A DNA stretch of 64,000 bases, from assembly GCA_963828445.1 (NCBI GenBank), contig CAWHFP010000011.1, positions 1 through 64,000 on the forward strand. The letters run 5' to 3'. Every line of letters starts with the position of its first letter. Position 1 is the first letter of the stretch. The translations under genes and the position numbers were made by a program. This document shows, one piece after another, positions 10,796 to 18,937 of this stretch. Under the pieces are notes generated by a model. The model did not search any database. It saw nothing but the letters and a program-made list of their open reading frames with translations, and was not told where the DNA came from. This DNA is from Bog-532 sp963828445 (GTDB taxonomy: Bacteria; Actinomycetota; Actinomycetes; Streptosporangiales; Streptosporangiaceae).

Positions 10796-12796
10796 TTAGC
10801 GCCGGGAACTCTCCAGCGCGTCCCAGAAGCCACGCCGCAGCGCGTGCCGGACCTCGTCGTGCAGCAGGAAATCGATGGGCAGTGCCGATCCCTGCAGCAG
10901 CCGCGCCTCCAGATCGGACGGCATCCGCGGCTTGCGGGCCAGCACCGCCTCGAGCCACAGCGCCGGCGCCTCACGGGCGACCGAGTCGCCGAAGTCCTTG
11001 CCCTCTTCGTGCGCGGACTGCACGGCGTCGGTCAGCGAGACCGGCGACCCGGACGGCCGGCCCGCCGGAGTGGGCTGCGGTCCGCTGTACGGTCCCCCGT
11101 TCTGCGGGGGGACGTAGGCCTGGGACGCGGGCGGGCCGGACGGCAGCTGGCCACCCTGCGGTCCGGGCGGATTTTGCGGTCCCTGCGGGAGCTGACCGGG
11201 GCCGAGGGCACCGGGGCGCGCGGGCGGGGCCGGGGGCACCGCCCCGATGGGCCCGTTGGCCACTCCGGGTCCGGCCGGGCCGTTGGGGGCTCCAGGTCCG
11301 GCCGGCGGAGCGCTGGGCGGGCGGCGGAACGGACCGGGCTGGGCCGGCGACGGCCCGCGGTGCGGGTCCAGGGCTCGTTCCGGTACTGGTCCTGCGGGCT
11401 GGCCGGGCCGTAGCCCGCGGGCTCGTCGGTCACCCGGCCGCGACCGGGATACTCAGCCGGGGCGGGACGGCCCCGGCCCGGGAGCGCCGACGGGGCCGGG
11501 CCCGCGTCACCCCGCGCGGGCAGGTCGTTCTGCGGCATCGGGCGGCCGTGACCCGCGTCGCTCCGGGTGATCGGCTCGTCGGCGGGCGGCGCGGCCGGGG
11601 CCGCGGGCGGCATCGGGAACGGCGTGGCCACCGGCGCCGCGTACAGGTCCTGCCGGGCGGCCGGGGCGCCGGTGGCACCCTGGGATCCGCGCGACCCGTT
11701 CTCGCTCTCGGCCAGGTCGCCCAGGCGCGGGTCGGTGCGATTCAGGTCGGGGCGATTCAGATCGCGGACGGCTCAGGTCCGGGCGGCTCAGGTCCGGGCG
11801 GCCCGGGTTCAGGTCACTGCGGGCTCCGGCCAGGTCGGCCCGTCCGGCCGACGGCAGCGGCGCGACCCCGGGCTCAACGCGGCCACGGTCAGGGCGCCCG
11901 CGCAGGTCGGTGCGGGGGTCGGCGGCCCGGATCGGGTCGGGCCGGGCCGGCTCCTCCCGGACCGGGGCGGCCGGCGCTTCGGACCGGCCGAACACCAGGG
12001 GCGGCGGGGTGGCCGCGGCAGGCTCCTCGCGCACCGGCGGCTGGGGCGCGGGCTCGGCCGGCGGAGGCGGCGCGATCTGCTGCACGGGGCGCTGGTACTC
12101 GGCCACCACCGGCGCGGTGTAGATGGACGGCGGCCCGGAGTGGCCGCTGCCCGCGGGCAGCGCCTGGTACAAACCGGCCCCGCTGGCCGAGTGACCGTTG
12201 GAGCCCGACCGGACCAGCGCGCTCGCGGCGTACTGGTCGTCCGCGTGGACCGGCTCGGCGCCCGGGATCAGCTCGACGAACGGCCGCAGGTGGGCGCTGG
12301 TGAGCTCCATGATGTCGTCGGACTCCTGGCGCAGCGACCGGGAGATCGTCCAGTTGCCGTCCACCGTGACGTGCACGATGGTCACCCGCATGCCGAGGTC
12401 CTGGACATCGGAGACGACCTGCGCGAGGTCCTCCTCGGCGCTCACCACCACGGCGTCGCTGACCGCGTGGTTCCGGGCCAGCACGGTGAGGTCGCGGTGG
12501 ATCTCGGTGTCGACCCCCTCGCGGCGGCCGGGGCGCAGCTTGGCCAGGCGGAGCTTGACGCCGGGCATGTCGGCCAGGCCGTCGTGCTCAGCGGTCCGGC
12601 GTCCTTCGACCGTGGCTTCGTACCAGTAGCAGCGCAGCAGGGGCAGGCCGGTACGGTCGCGGGCCAGGTTGCCCAGCAGTTCCAGGAGCCCCTCGTAGTC
12701 CCAGGTGACCGACTCCCGCCGGCGTGTCCCGTGGACGGCCATCGCGCCGTCCGCGAGCATGTAGCCCGCGTCTACGAACAGCGCGCAACGATCCAC
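10796..12796 (-). CDS. NYN-domain (PIN-like) protein with long Pro-rich linker, frameshifted
   Basis: The N-terminus is a NYN/LabA-type nuclease-like domain: CALFVDAGYM gives the first Asp, then GVDTEIHRDL, and SDAVVVSAEEDLAQVVSD carries further acidic residues of a PIN-like metal site. A roughly 350-residue Pro/Ala/Arg linker follows, with short PDLSR/PDLNR repeats. The conserved C-terminus runs from SLTDAVQSAHEEGKDFGDSV to HDEVRHALRRGFWDAL, a module seen with NYN domains in actinobacteria. The three blocks lie in three different frames, so single-base shifts are needed at about 11760-11772 and about 11358-11390, both in low-complexity sequence. GTG 12796 (MDRCALFVDAG) fits homologues better than the upstream GTG 12820. 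RNA processing or decay is a reasonable role but is inference. Confidence 0.8.
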
Positions 12797-12820
12797 GGAA
12801 AACCGTCCTTCCCTCGGCAC

Positions 12821-13250
12821 GGGAACCTCGCGATCAAAGCCGCCACCAATGACGGGCGGGCGCCGTCCCCTGCTCCGGTCTTAGCGTAGTGAAATCGGCT
12901 TCTTACGTTTGCCTTTCGGCGTTTTCCCTGCTGCCCGGACGCCGCCGCTCGCGAGTCTGCTGAGACCGCCCGGGGCCACCGGGACGTATCGGGCCACAGC
13001 GACTTAAGCGGCAGCGCACGGCCAGGATGTCACAGGCCGGACCCCTCCCGCTATGCGGCTAATGCCCCCTTCCAGCGGCTGAGCAGGGCCGGAGCTTCTG
13101 TTCTGGTGGCGTGGCCGCACGGCGAGGCGGCTTATCACTCATTGTCATCAAGTGATTTCATAGAGTCACAAAGAAAGTTGGCGCAATCCGCGTCATACCG
13201 AAACACCTGGCCCGTCTCTCCTAGTGAAACCGGCAGGCGGAGGCGAAGGC
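12821..13250. other. Intergenic region between divergent NYN and GGDEF-like genes
   Basis: About 430 bp without a supportable gene. The segment 13130-13200 is AT-rich for this genome and includes GTGA and TCAC as an inverted pair ten bases apart (near 13152-13169), a possible operator or promoter for the rightward gene. No terminator-like hairpin was found. Confidence 0.5.
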
Positions 13251-14027
13251 ATGAGGTCAGACGGCGGCGTACGGCGCACCGGCACGCAGGACGGGGGGCA
13301 GGACCGTGCCGACGAAGCGGGAGACCTGCGCCGGCTGCGGGCGGCGTGGCGGCGGCAGAGCCTGTCGGCCGGGTGGCTGGCCGAGGACGACTGGTGGACG
13401 GCGGCGGTGGACGCGGTAGCCCAGGCCGCCTGCCGGGACGGCAGCCTGCGGCAGGCGTGCACCATGCTCGGCCGGGCCCGGGCTCAGGCCGGGGTGGGCA
13501 TCGGCGAGGCGCTGACCGACGTCGGTGCGCTGTTCCGGGTGCTGGACCAGGGCACCCCGCCGCTCGACGTGGTCACCGCGGTGGCCGAGGGCTGGGCCGA
13601 CGCGGGCCTGGCCCGGATGTCGGGAGCCGCCTGCGAGGACCCGCTGACCGGCCTGGTGTCGTTCGCCTACCTGCGGACCCGGCTGCGCGAGCTGTACCGG
13701 GACGCCACCCGGCAGGGCTCAGAACCGGCCGACACCCATCGGCTGGTCGTGGTCGACCTGCCGCGGCGGCCGGACCCGTGGCGGCGGATCTCCCTGGTCA
13801 TTCTGGTCGGCCACGACCTGCGGGCGGCCTTCCCGGGCGGGGACACGCTGGCGCTGGACCGGCCGGGACCAGCCATCGCGCTGGTGCAGGCCACCGAGGA
13901 CTTCACGTTCCGGTTCACCAGCCTGCGGCGGGCGATCCGCGCGGCCCTCGGCACCGAGGTCCGCATGCTCAAGCTGCCGGCCCAGCCGGAGGACGCCGAG
14001 CGCCTCCTGGACGGGCTGGCCCACTGA
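13251..14027 (+). CDS. Hypothetical protein with a degenerate GGDEF-like segment
   Basis: A 258-residue soluble protein. The first 120 residues are helical (LRRLRAAWRRQSLSAGWLAE, WWTAAVDAVAQAACR). The second half contains EDPLTGLVSFAYLRTRLREL, which is the DxLTGLxNR-type opening of GGDEF domains, followed by a beta-rich stretch (HRLVVVDLP, ISLVILVGHDLRAAF). There is no GGDEF signature, so catalysis is unlikely and a nucleotide-binding or structural role is more plausible. ATG 13251 is chosen because GGAGG lies eight bases upstream; an in-frame GTG at 13224 is the alternative. pyrE follows 144 bp later, past a strong hairpin. No specific function can be assigned. Confidence 0.7.
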   Translation: MRSDGGVRRTGTQDGGQDRADEAGDLRRLRAAWRRQSLSAGWLAEDDWWTAAVDAVAQAACRDGSLRQACTMLGRARAQAGVGIGEALTDVGALFRVLDQGTPPLDVVTAVAEGWADAGLARMSGAACEDPLTGLVSFAYLRTRLRELYRDATRQGSEPADTHRLVVVDLPRRPDPWRRISLVILVGHDLRAAFPGGDTLALDRPGPAIALVQATEDFTFRFTSLRRAIRAALGTEVRMLKLPAQPEDAERLLDGLAH

Positions 14028-14083
14028 CGCCGCCGGCGCCGGCGCCCCGTGGAGGGGACGGGACCCGGTGCCGGCGGCCCGCC

Positions 14084-14126
14084 CGACGCTGCGGGCCTCG
14101 CGGAGGGGACGAGGTCCGCAGCGTCG
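14084..14126 (+). promoter_or_regulatory. Strong hairpin in the pyrE leader
   Basis: CGACGCTGCGG (14084-14094) pairs perfectly with CCGCAGCGTCG (14116-14126). An inner CCTCG/CGAGG pair extends the stem. There is no T-run, and it ends 45 bp before the pyrE GTG. It could be a leader structure controlling pyrE or a factor-dependent terminator for the upstream gene. Confidence 0.5.
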
Positions 14127-14171
14127 GTGCCTCGCGGCCCCACGCCGACCTGGCCCATTAGGATGCGGGCC

Positions 14172-14705
14172 GTGAGCGATCGCGATGAACTGCTGAACGC
14201 CATCCGGACCGTGGCCGTGGTGCACGGCGACTTCGTGCTCTCCTCCGGCCAGCGGGCCAGCTGGTACGTGGACCTGCGCCGGGTGCTGCTGGCCGGGCGG
14301 TACGCGCCGCTGGCGGGCCGGGTCATGCTGGCGGCCACGTCGGACCTGGACTTCGACGCGGTGGGCGGCCTGACCATGGGCGCCGACCCGGTGGCGGCGG
14401 CCATGATGCACGCGGCCGCGGCCGACGGCCGGGACCTGGACGCCTTCGTGGTCCGCAAGGGTGAAAAGGCGCACGGGCTGCAGCGCCGGATCGAGGGCCC
14501 GGACGTGGCGGGCCGGCGGGTGCTGGCCGTGGAGGACACCTCGACCACCGGCAATTCCGTGCTGACCGCGGTCACGGCCCTGCAAGAGGCCGGAGCCGAG
14601 GTGGCCGGGGTCGCGGTGCTGGTCGACCGGGGGGCCCGGGACCACATCACCGAGCTCGGGCTTCCGTACCGGGCCGCGTACGAGCTGGCCGACCTGGGCG
14701 TGTGA
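14172..14705 (+). CDS. pyrE: Orotate phosphoribosyltransferase
   Basis: A 177-residue enzyme of pyrimidine synthesis that joins orotate to PRPP to give orotidine 5'-phosphate. The N-terminal motif LSSGQRASWYVDLRRVL binds orotate. The PRPP loop is VLAVEDTSTTGNSVLTAV, with the two acidic residues E and D in place. FVVRKGEKAHG matches the flexible catalytic loop region. GTG 14172 has AGGA eight bases upstream; ATG 14163 is in frame and possible. The gene stands apart from other pyr genes here. Confidence 0.93.
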   Translation: MSDRDELLNAIRTVAVVHGDFVLSSGQRASWYVDLRRVLLAGRYAPLAGRVMLAATSDLDFDAVGGLTMGADPVAAAMMHAAAADGRDLDAFVVRKGEKAHGLQRRIEGPDVAGRRVLAVEDTSTTGNSVLTAVTALQEAGAEVAGVAVLVDRGARDHITELGLPYRAAYELADLGV

Positions 14706-14713
14706 AGCGGGCC

Positions 14714-14833
14714 CTAGAGCGAGCCGACCAGGGCCAGGCCACCCACGACCAGCAGCAGCACGAGCACGAAAATACCGCCCCCTACCGCGAAGTAGCGGCC
14801 GGTTCCGTGCGGATCTGACTTATGGCGGCCCAC
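14714..14833 (-). CDS. 39-residue putative membrane peptide
   Basis: GTG 14833 opens a 39-codon frame: a hydrophilic, basic N-terminus (MGRHKSDPHGTGRYF) and one hydrophobic helix (IFVLVLLLVVGGLALVGSL) ending at the stop. It lies nine bases behind the DedA stop codon on the same strand, so it is probably the last gene of that transcript. No ribosome site is visible, so it may depend on translational coupling. Small single-helix peptides of this type often modulate membrane proteins; no function is claimed. Its clean N-in helix organisation argues against chance, but conservation cannot be judged here. Confidence 0.5.
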   Translation of the reverse strand: MGRHKSDPHGTGRYFAVGGGIFVLVLLLVVGGLALVGSL

Positions 14834-14842
14834 GGGGGGAGA

Positions 14843-15559
14843 TTAGCTCCGAACCGGACGGATGGGTGCCTTCTTCGCGAATTCAGCCACGGTAGCCCCG
14901 GTCCGCGCGCTCGGAGACGGGCGGCGGCGGCGGCCTGCTCGTGCTCCTCCCGGCCCTTCCCGGCGGACGGCCCGCAGCCGGATGACCACGAAGGCCACGA
15001 TCGCGACGACCACCACGGCCACGATCACGTACCCGAAGACCGAGAGGTCGTGCTCGACGCTCTTCCAGGCACTGCCCAGGCCGTAGCCGATCGACGACAG
15101 CGCGCTCGCGTAGACCACCGTGCCGATCGCGCTGAGCAGCGTGAACCGCAGCGGTGGCATCTCGATCAGGCCGGCCACGATCGACGTGAAGGCCCGGATG
15201 ACCGGGATCATGCGGCCGACCGGGACCGCCCAGGCGCCCTTCCCGTCCAGGAAGCGCTCGGCCCGGTCCACGTCGCCGCGGGTGATCAGCACGTACCGGC
15301 CGACCTTGTCCACCAGCGGCCGGCCGCCCCAGCGGCCGACCGAGAACGACGTGAACGACCCGGCCAGCTCGGCCACGGACCCGATGATGATGACCAGGGC
15401 CAGGTTCAGGTGCCCCTGGAAAGCCAGCACCCCGGCGAAACCAAAGGTGATCTCCGAGGAGATCGGGATGCAGCACGCTTCCAGGAAGCCGAACAGGATG
15501 AGCGCGCCGTAACCCGCCGAGGTGAGGAAACTCTCCATAGGCATCCAGTTGTACCGCAT
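14843..15559 (-). CDS. DedA-family membrane protein
   Basis: About 238 residues. The DedA (SNARE-associated/VTT) fold is visible: an N-terminal hydrophobic region with GYGALILFGFLEACCIPIS, then the conserved GRWGGRPLVDKVGRYVLI and the Arg-containing segment VPVGRMIPVIRAFTSIVAG, and a last helix (SVFGYVIVAVVVVAIVAFVV). Family members are implicated in undecaprenyl-phosphate or phospholipid flipping and membrane homeostasis. ATG 15559 (MRYNWMPMESF) has AGGGG eight bases upstream; ATG 15544 and 15538 are in-frame alternatives. It is transcribed divergently from fructose-bisphosphate aldolase. Confidence 0.9.
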   Translation of the reverse strand: MRYNWMPMESFLTSAGYGALILFGFLEACCIPISSEITFGFAGVLAFQGHLNLALVIIIGSVAELAGSFTSFSVGRWGGRPLVDKVGRYVLITRGDVDRAERFLDGKGAWAVPVGRMIPVIRAFTSIVAGLIEMPPLRFTLLSAIGTVVYASALSSIGYGLGSAWKSVEHDLSVFGYVIVAVVVVAIVAFVVIRLRAVRREGPGGARAGRRRRPSPSARTGATVAEFAKKAPIRPVRS

Positions 15560-15687
15560 GATGGGCACCCCTGCGGGCGGTGTGAACGACTGGGCGGGCG
15601 ACCGGCCGGGACGGTCTTCGGTACACACCAGCCCAGGGCTTCGCAATACTAGGAACCCACGACGCACAGTGAGAGAGAGCTATCGCC

Positions 15688-16707
15688 ATGCCTATCGCGA
15701 CTCCGGAGATTTACGCCCAGATGCTGGACCGGGCCAAGCAGCAGGGCTTCGCGTACCCGGCCATCAACGTCACGTCCAGCCAGACGCTCAACGCCGCGCT
15801 GCGCGGGTTCGCCGAGGCCGAGAGCGACGGCATCGTCCAGATCTCCACCGGCGGCGCCGAGTACCTGTCCGGATCGGTCAAGGACATGGTCACCGGGGCC
15901 AGCTCGCTGGCCGAGTTCGCCCGCGTCGTGGCGGCCAAGGTTCCGGTCAACATCGCGCTGCACACCGACCACTGCCCCAAGGACAAGCTGGACGGCTACA
16001 TGCGCCCGCTGGTCAAGATCTCCCAGGAGCGGGTGGCCAAGGGGCTGGACCCGCTGTTCCAGTCGCACATGTGGGACGGGTCGGCCGTGCCGCTGGACGA
16101 GAACCTCGACATCGCCGCCGAACTGCTCGACGCCTGCGCTGAGGCCCACATCATCATGGAGATGGAGATCGGCGTGGTCGGCGGCGAGGAAGACGGCGTG
16201 GTCGGCGAGATGAACGAGAAGCTCTACACCACCCCCGGCGATGCGCTCGATGTGGCCGAGAAGCTGGGCCTGGGCGAGCGGGGCCGGTACATCCTGGCCG
16301 CCACGTTCGGCAACGTGCACGGCGTCTACAAGCCCGGGCACGTCAAGCTGCGGCCCGAGGTGCTGAAGGAGATCCAGGACGCGGTCGGGGCCAAGTACGG
16401 CCAGGAGAAGCCGTTCGACCTGGTGTTCCACGGCGGTTCGGGCTCGGCGCTGGAGGAGATCCGCGAGGCCATCTCCTACGGCGTGGTCAAGATGAACGTC
16501 GACACCGACACCCAGTACGCCTTCACCCGCCCGGTGGCGGGGCACATGTTCACCAAGTACGACGGGGTGCTGAAGGTGGACGGCGACGTGGGCACGAAGA
16601 AGGACTACGACCCGCGGACCTGGGGCAAGGCCGCCGAGCAGGGCATGGCCGCCCGCGTGGTGCACGCTTGCGAGGACCTGCAGTCCACCGGCACCAAGCT
16701 CAGCTGA
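15688..16707 (+). CDS. fbaA: Class II fructose-bisphosphate aldolase
   Basis: A 339-residue zinc aldolase of glycolysis and gluconeogenesis, cleaving fructose 1,6-bisphosphate to two triose phosphates. Seen in the sequence: the N-terminal YPAINVTSSQTLNA, the metal-ligand stretch ALHTDHCPKDK, the acidic EMEIGVVGGEEDGV, FGNVHGVYKPG, and the phosphate-binding FHGGSGS and KMNVDTDTQYA. Length and all motifs fit the actinobacterial type. ATG 15688 (MPIATPEIY) is preceded by GAGAG. The DUF3151 gene follows after 21 bp and is likely co-transcribed. Confidence 0.97.
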   Translation: MPIATPEIYAQMLDRAKQQGFAYPAINVTSSQTLNAALRGFAEAESDGIVQISTGGAEYLSGSVKDMVTGASSLAEFARVVAAKVPVNIALHTDHCPKDKLDGYMRPLVKISQERVAKGLDPLFQSHMWDGSAVPLDENLDIAAELLDACAEAHIIMEMEIGVVGGEEDGVVGEMNEKLYTTPGDALDVAEKLGLGERGRYILAATFGNVHGVYKPGHVKLRPEVLKEIQDAVGAKYGQEKPFDLVFHGGSGSALEEIREAISYGVVKMNVDTDTQYAFTRPVAGHMFTKYDGVLKVDGDVGTKKDYDPRTWGKAAEQGMAARVVHACEDLQSTGTKLS

Positions 16708-16728
16708 CAACGGACGGATCTTGATCTG

Positions 16729-17142
16729 ATGGAACACAAGGACCTGCTGGCGGGGGCCGGGCCGGCCCCCGCCCACCTGCCCATCGACCCGGCCACGGAG
16801 CTGCTCCAGGCCGGTACCGACCCGTCGGAGGTGGCGGCCCGTTACCCGTCCTCGTCGGCGGCCTGGGCCGCCCTGGCCGAGCGGGCGTTCGGCCAGGGCG
16901 AGGTGGTCGCCGCCTACGCCTACGCCCGGACCGGTTACCACCGGGGCCTGGACCAGCTCCGCCGGGCCGGCTGGCGCGGTAACGGCCCGGTGCCGTGGGA
17001 GCACGAGCCCAACCAGGGCTTCCTGCGCTCGCTGGCCCTGCTGGCCAAGTCGGCCGACGCCATCAACGAGGAAGAGGAGGCCGTCCGCTGCCAGCTCTTC
17101 CTGGCCGACTCCAGCGCCACGGCAGCCGCCGAGCTGCTGTGA
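16729..17142 (+). CDS. DUF3151 protein
   Basis: A 137-residue protein of the actinobacterial DUF3151 family, which commonly lies behind fructose-bisphosphate aldolase. Typical segments are HLPIDPATELL, VAARYPSSSAAWAALAE, AYAYARTGYHRGLDQLRRAG and the C-terminal GNGPVPWEHEPNQGFLR. It is predicted to be soluble and helical with no catalytic motif. The function is unknown; its place behind fbaA suggests a link to central carbon metabolism, which is inference only. Confidence 0.9.
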   Translation: MEHKDLLAGAGPAPAHLPIDPATELLQAGTDPSEVAARYPSSSAAWAALAERAFGQGEVVAAYAYARTGYHRGLDQLRRAGWRGNGPVPWEHEPNQGFLRSLALLAKSADAINEEEEAVRCQLFLADSSATAAAELL

Positions 17143-17398
17143 TGTCCGGGGCATGACACCCCTGGACCCAATGCCGCCCAGCTTGGGCTGGTCCTGACGC
17201 CGCCGGCCGGGGGCCGGGTGGCGTAGGGCCGGCCCGGGAGCGCCTGGTGGTGGCGGTGTGCGCGGGCCGGGGAGCGGAGCGGGAACCGGAGTACGGCTGA
17301 TGCTGGCCGGTCACGGTAGATAAAGGTGCCGGGGAAACGTCGCCGGCCACGCAGGTCGCGGCGCCGGGCCGGGCCGGGGCGGAACGCCTCGCCGTAGA

Positions 17399-18273
17399 TC
17401 AACTCTGGGGGCGTAGCAAAGGGATGACTTCCTCGGCCACTGGACGCAGGTCATCCGGGTTCTGGATGAGGAAGTTGAAGCCGGTGAAGCCGTAGCGGGT
17501 GGCGAGGTCCTGCAGCTGGGTCGTCACCTGCTTGGCCGAACCGGTGACCACGTCGGGCCGGGGCGTGGCGGTCGGGTCGATGCGGATGCCCAGGTTGAGG
17601 ACGCTGCGGATGTCCCGGGTCGCCGGCCGGCGGCTTCGGCGGCGGCGTCGATGCGGTGGCGCATGGCGGTGAACTCCTCGACCGGGCGGTAGCCCAGCGA
17701 GGGGATCCAGCCGTCGGCCAGGCGGCCGGTGACCGCGAGGGCGCGGGGGCCGAAGGTGCCCAGCCAGATCGGGATGGGCCGGGCGGGCCTGGGCTCCATT
17801 TCGAGGTCCAGGACGCGGTGCTGGCGACCCGGCTGGGTGTAGCCGGACTGCGTCCAGGCCCCCCGGATGATCTGGATGGCTTCGGCCAGGCCGTCGACCT
17901 TCTCGGCCGGCGACAGCGCGGGACCGCCCACCGCGGCGATCTCCTCGTCGGAGTAGCCTGCCCCCAGCCCCAGGATGAACCGGCCTCCCGAGAGCAGGCC
18001 GAGCGAGGTCGCGAGCTTGGCCACCAGGGCCGGGCGGCGGAACGGGACGGCCAGGACCCGGCTGGCGACCTTGATCCGGGTGGTGCGGGCGGCGATCCAG
18101 GTCAGCATCGTCGTCGTCTCGTAGCTGGGGTCCGGGCCGCACGGGTGGTCGGCGGTGGAGACGAAGTCGTAGCCGAGCCGCTCCGCTTCCTGGGCCAGGC
18201 CGACCGGATCGGCCCCGGGCCCGGCCGCGGCGGGCACGTTGACCCCGAAGATCAGTTCCGCATTCGCTGACAT
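17399..18273 (-). CDS. LLM-class F420-type oxidoreductase, frameshifted
   Basis: A luciferase-like TIM-barrel protein of about 290 residues, probably using F420 or FMN. The N-terminal part has FGVNVPAAA, LAQEAERLGYDFVSTADH, and the family motif GLLSGGRFILGLGAGYSDEEI, with PIWLGTFGPRALAVTGRLAD further on. The C-terminal part, TRDIRSVLNLGIRIDP to QNPDDLRPVAEEVIPLL, lies in another frame; one base appears to be missing at about 17622-17632 after AEAAGRR. The substrate is unknown. Its ATG at 18273 lies inside a perfect palindrome, and a MarR gene is transcribed divergently. The oxidoreductase is therefore very likely the target of that repressor. Confidence 0.88.
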
Positions 18274-18306
18274 GTCAGCAATCGTAGCTAGTTACTGACA
18301 TGTCAG
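18266..18306. promoter_or_regulatory. Twin palindromic operators between LLM oxidoreductase and MarR gene
   Basis: GCTGACATGTCAGC (18266-18279, perfect 14 bp) and CTGACATGTCAG (18295-18306, perfect 12 bp) share the core TGACATGTCA with centres 28 bp apart. The first covers the ATG of the oxidoreductase; the second is 22 bp before the MarR GTG. They are probably MarR binding sites that block both genes. Confidence 0.85.
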
Positions 18307-18327
18307 CAACAGGCTAGGCTGGCCGCC

Positions 18328-18783
18328 GTGACCGCACCTCGCTGGCTGACCGCGCGGCAGGAGCAGGCCTGGCGCCGCTACCGGCGCATGCGCACCCTGC
18401 TCGACCTGCAGATCGCGCGGGACCTCAACCACGACTCGGGTCTGTCCGAGACCGACTACGACGTGCTGTCCACGCTGTCGGAGAAACCGGGGAGCCAGTG
18501 GCGGGCCCGCGACCTGGCCGCCCAGTTGCTGTGGTCGACCAGCCGGCTGGCCCACCACCTGGGCCGGATGGAGCAGCGCGGCCTGGTCACCCGGGAGCCG
18601 GTCGCCGACGACGCCCGCGGTGCCACCGTCGGCCTGACCGAACGGGGGCGGGCCACCCTCGACCGGGCGGCGCCGCCGCACGTCGCTTCCGTCCGCCGGA
18701 ACCTGATCGACCTCCTCACCGACGAGGAAGTCGAGACCCTGGACACGATCGCGGCCAAGGTGATCGGGAGGTTGTCGTCCTGA
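18328..18783 (+). CDS. MarR-family transcriptional regulator
   Basis: A 151-residue winged-helix regulator. Helical dimer segments flank the DNA-binding part: LSETDYDVLSTLSEKPGSQW, the recognition region LAAQLLWSTSRLAHHLGRME, and the wing RGLVTREPVADDARGATVGL ending in LTERGRATL. MarR proteins release DNA on binding small aromatic or oxidising ligands; the ligand here is unknown. Start GTG 18328. The gene is divergent from the LLM oxidoreductase, with twin palindromes between them, so it likely represses both. Confidence 0.92.
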   Translation: MTAPRWLTARQEQAWRRYRRMRTLLDLQIARDLNHDSGLSETDYDVLSTLSEKPGSQWRARDLAAQLLWSTSRLAHHLGRMEQRGLVTREPVADDARGATVGLTERGRATLDRAAPPHVASVRRNLIDLLTDEEVETLDTIAAKVIGRLSS

Positions 18784-18853
18784 GCGACGACTCCCGCACC
18801 GCGGGCGCGTCCCGAATCATCTGATCTTCCTGGGGTAGCCTCTAGCCGTAAGA

Positions 18854-18892
18854 GCCCCTGCCGCTCACGGTCAGATCGAGCGGGCCAGGGGC
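18854..18892 (+). promoter_or_regulatory. Long hairpin between the MarR gene and purA
   Basis: GCCCCTGCCGCTC (18854-18866) pairs with GAGCGG and CAGGGGC (18878-18892) across an 11-base loop and a two-base bulge. No T-run follows. It ends 45 bp before the purA start, so it may be a terminator for the MarR transcript or part of the purA leader. Confidence 0.5.
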
Positions 18893-18937
18893 TTCGCGGT
18901 GCCTGAAAGAGCGGTGCCTTGACGAAGGGACAGCCCC

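Noticed and set aside
10615..12889. Long plus-strand frames opposite the NYN gene
   Set aside because: They consist of Arg/Ala/Gly low complexity; conserved NYN and C-terminal blocks lie on the minus strand.
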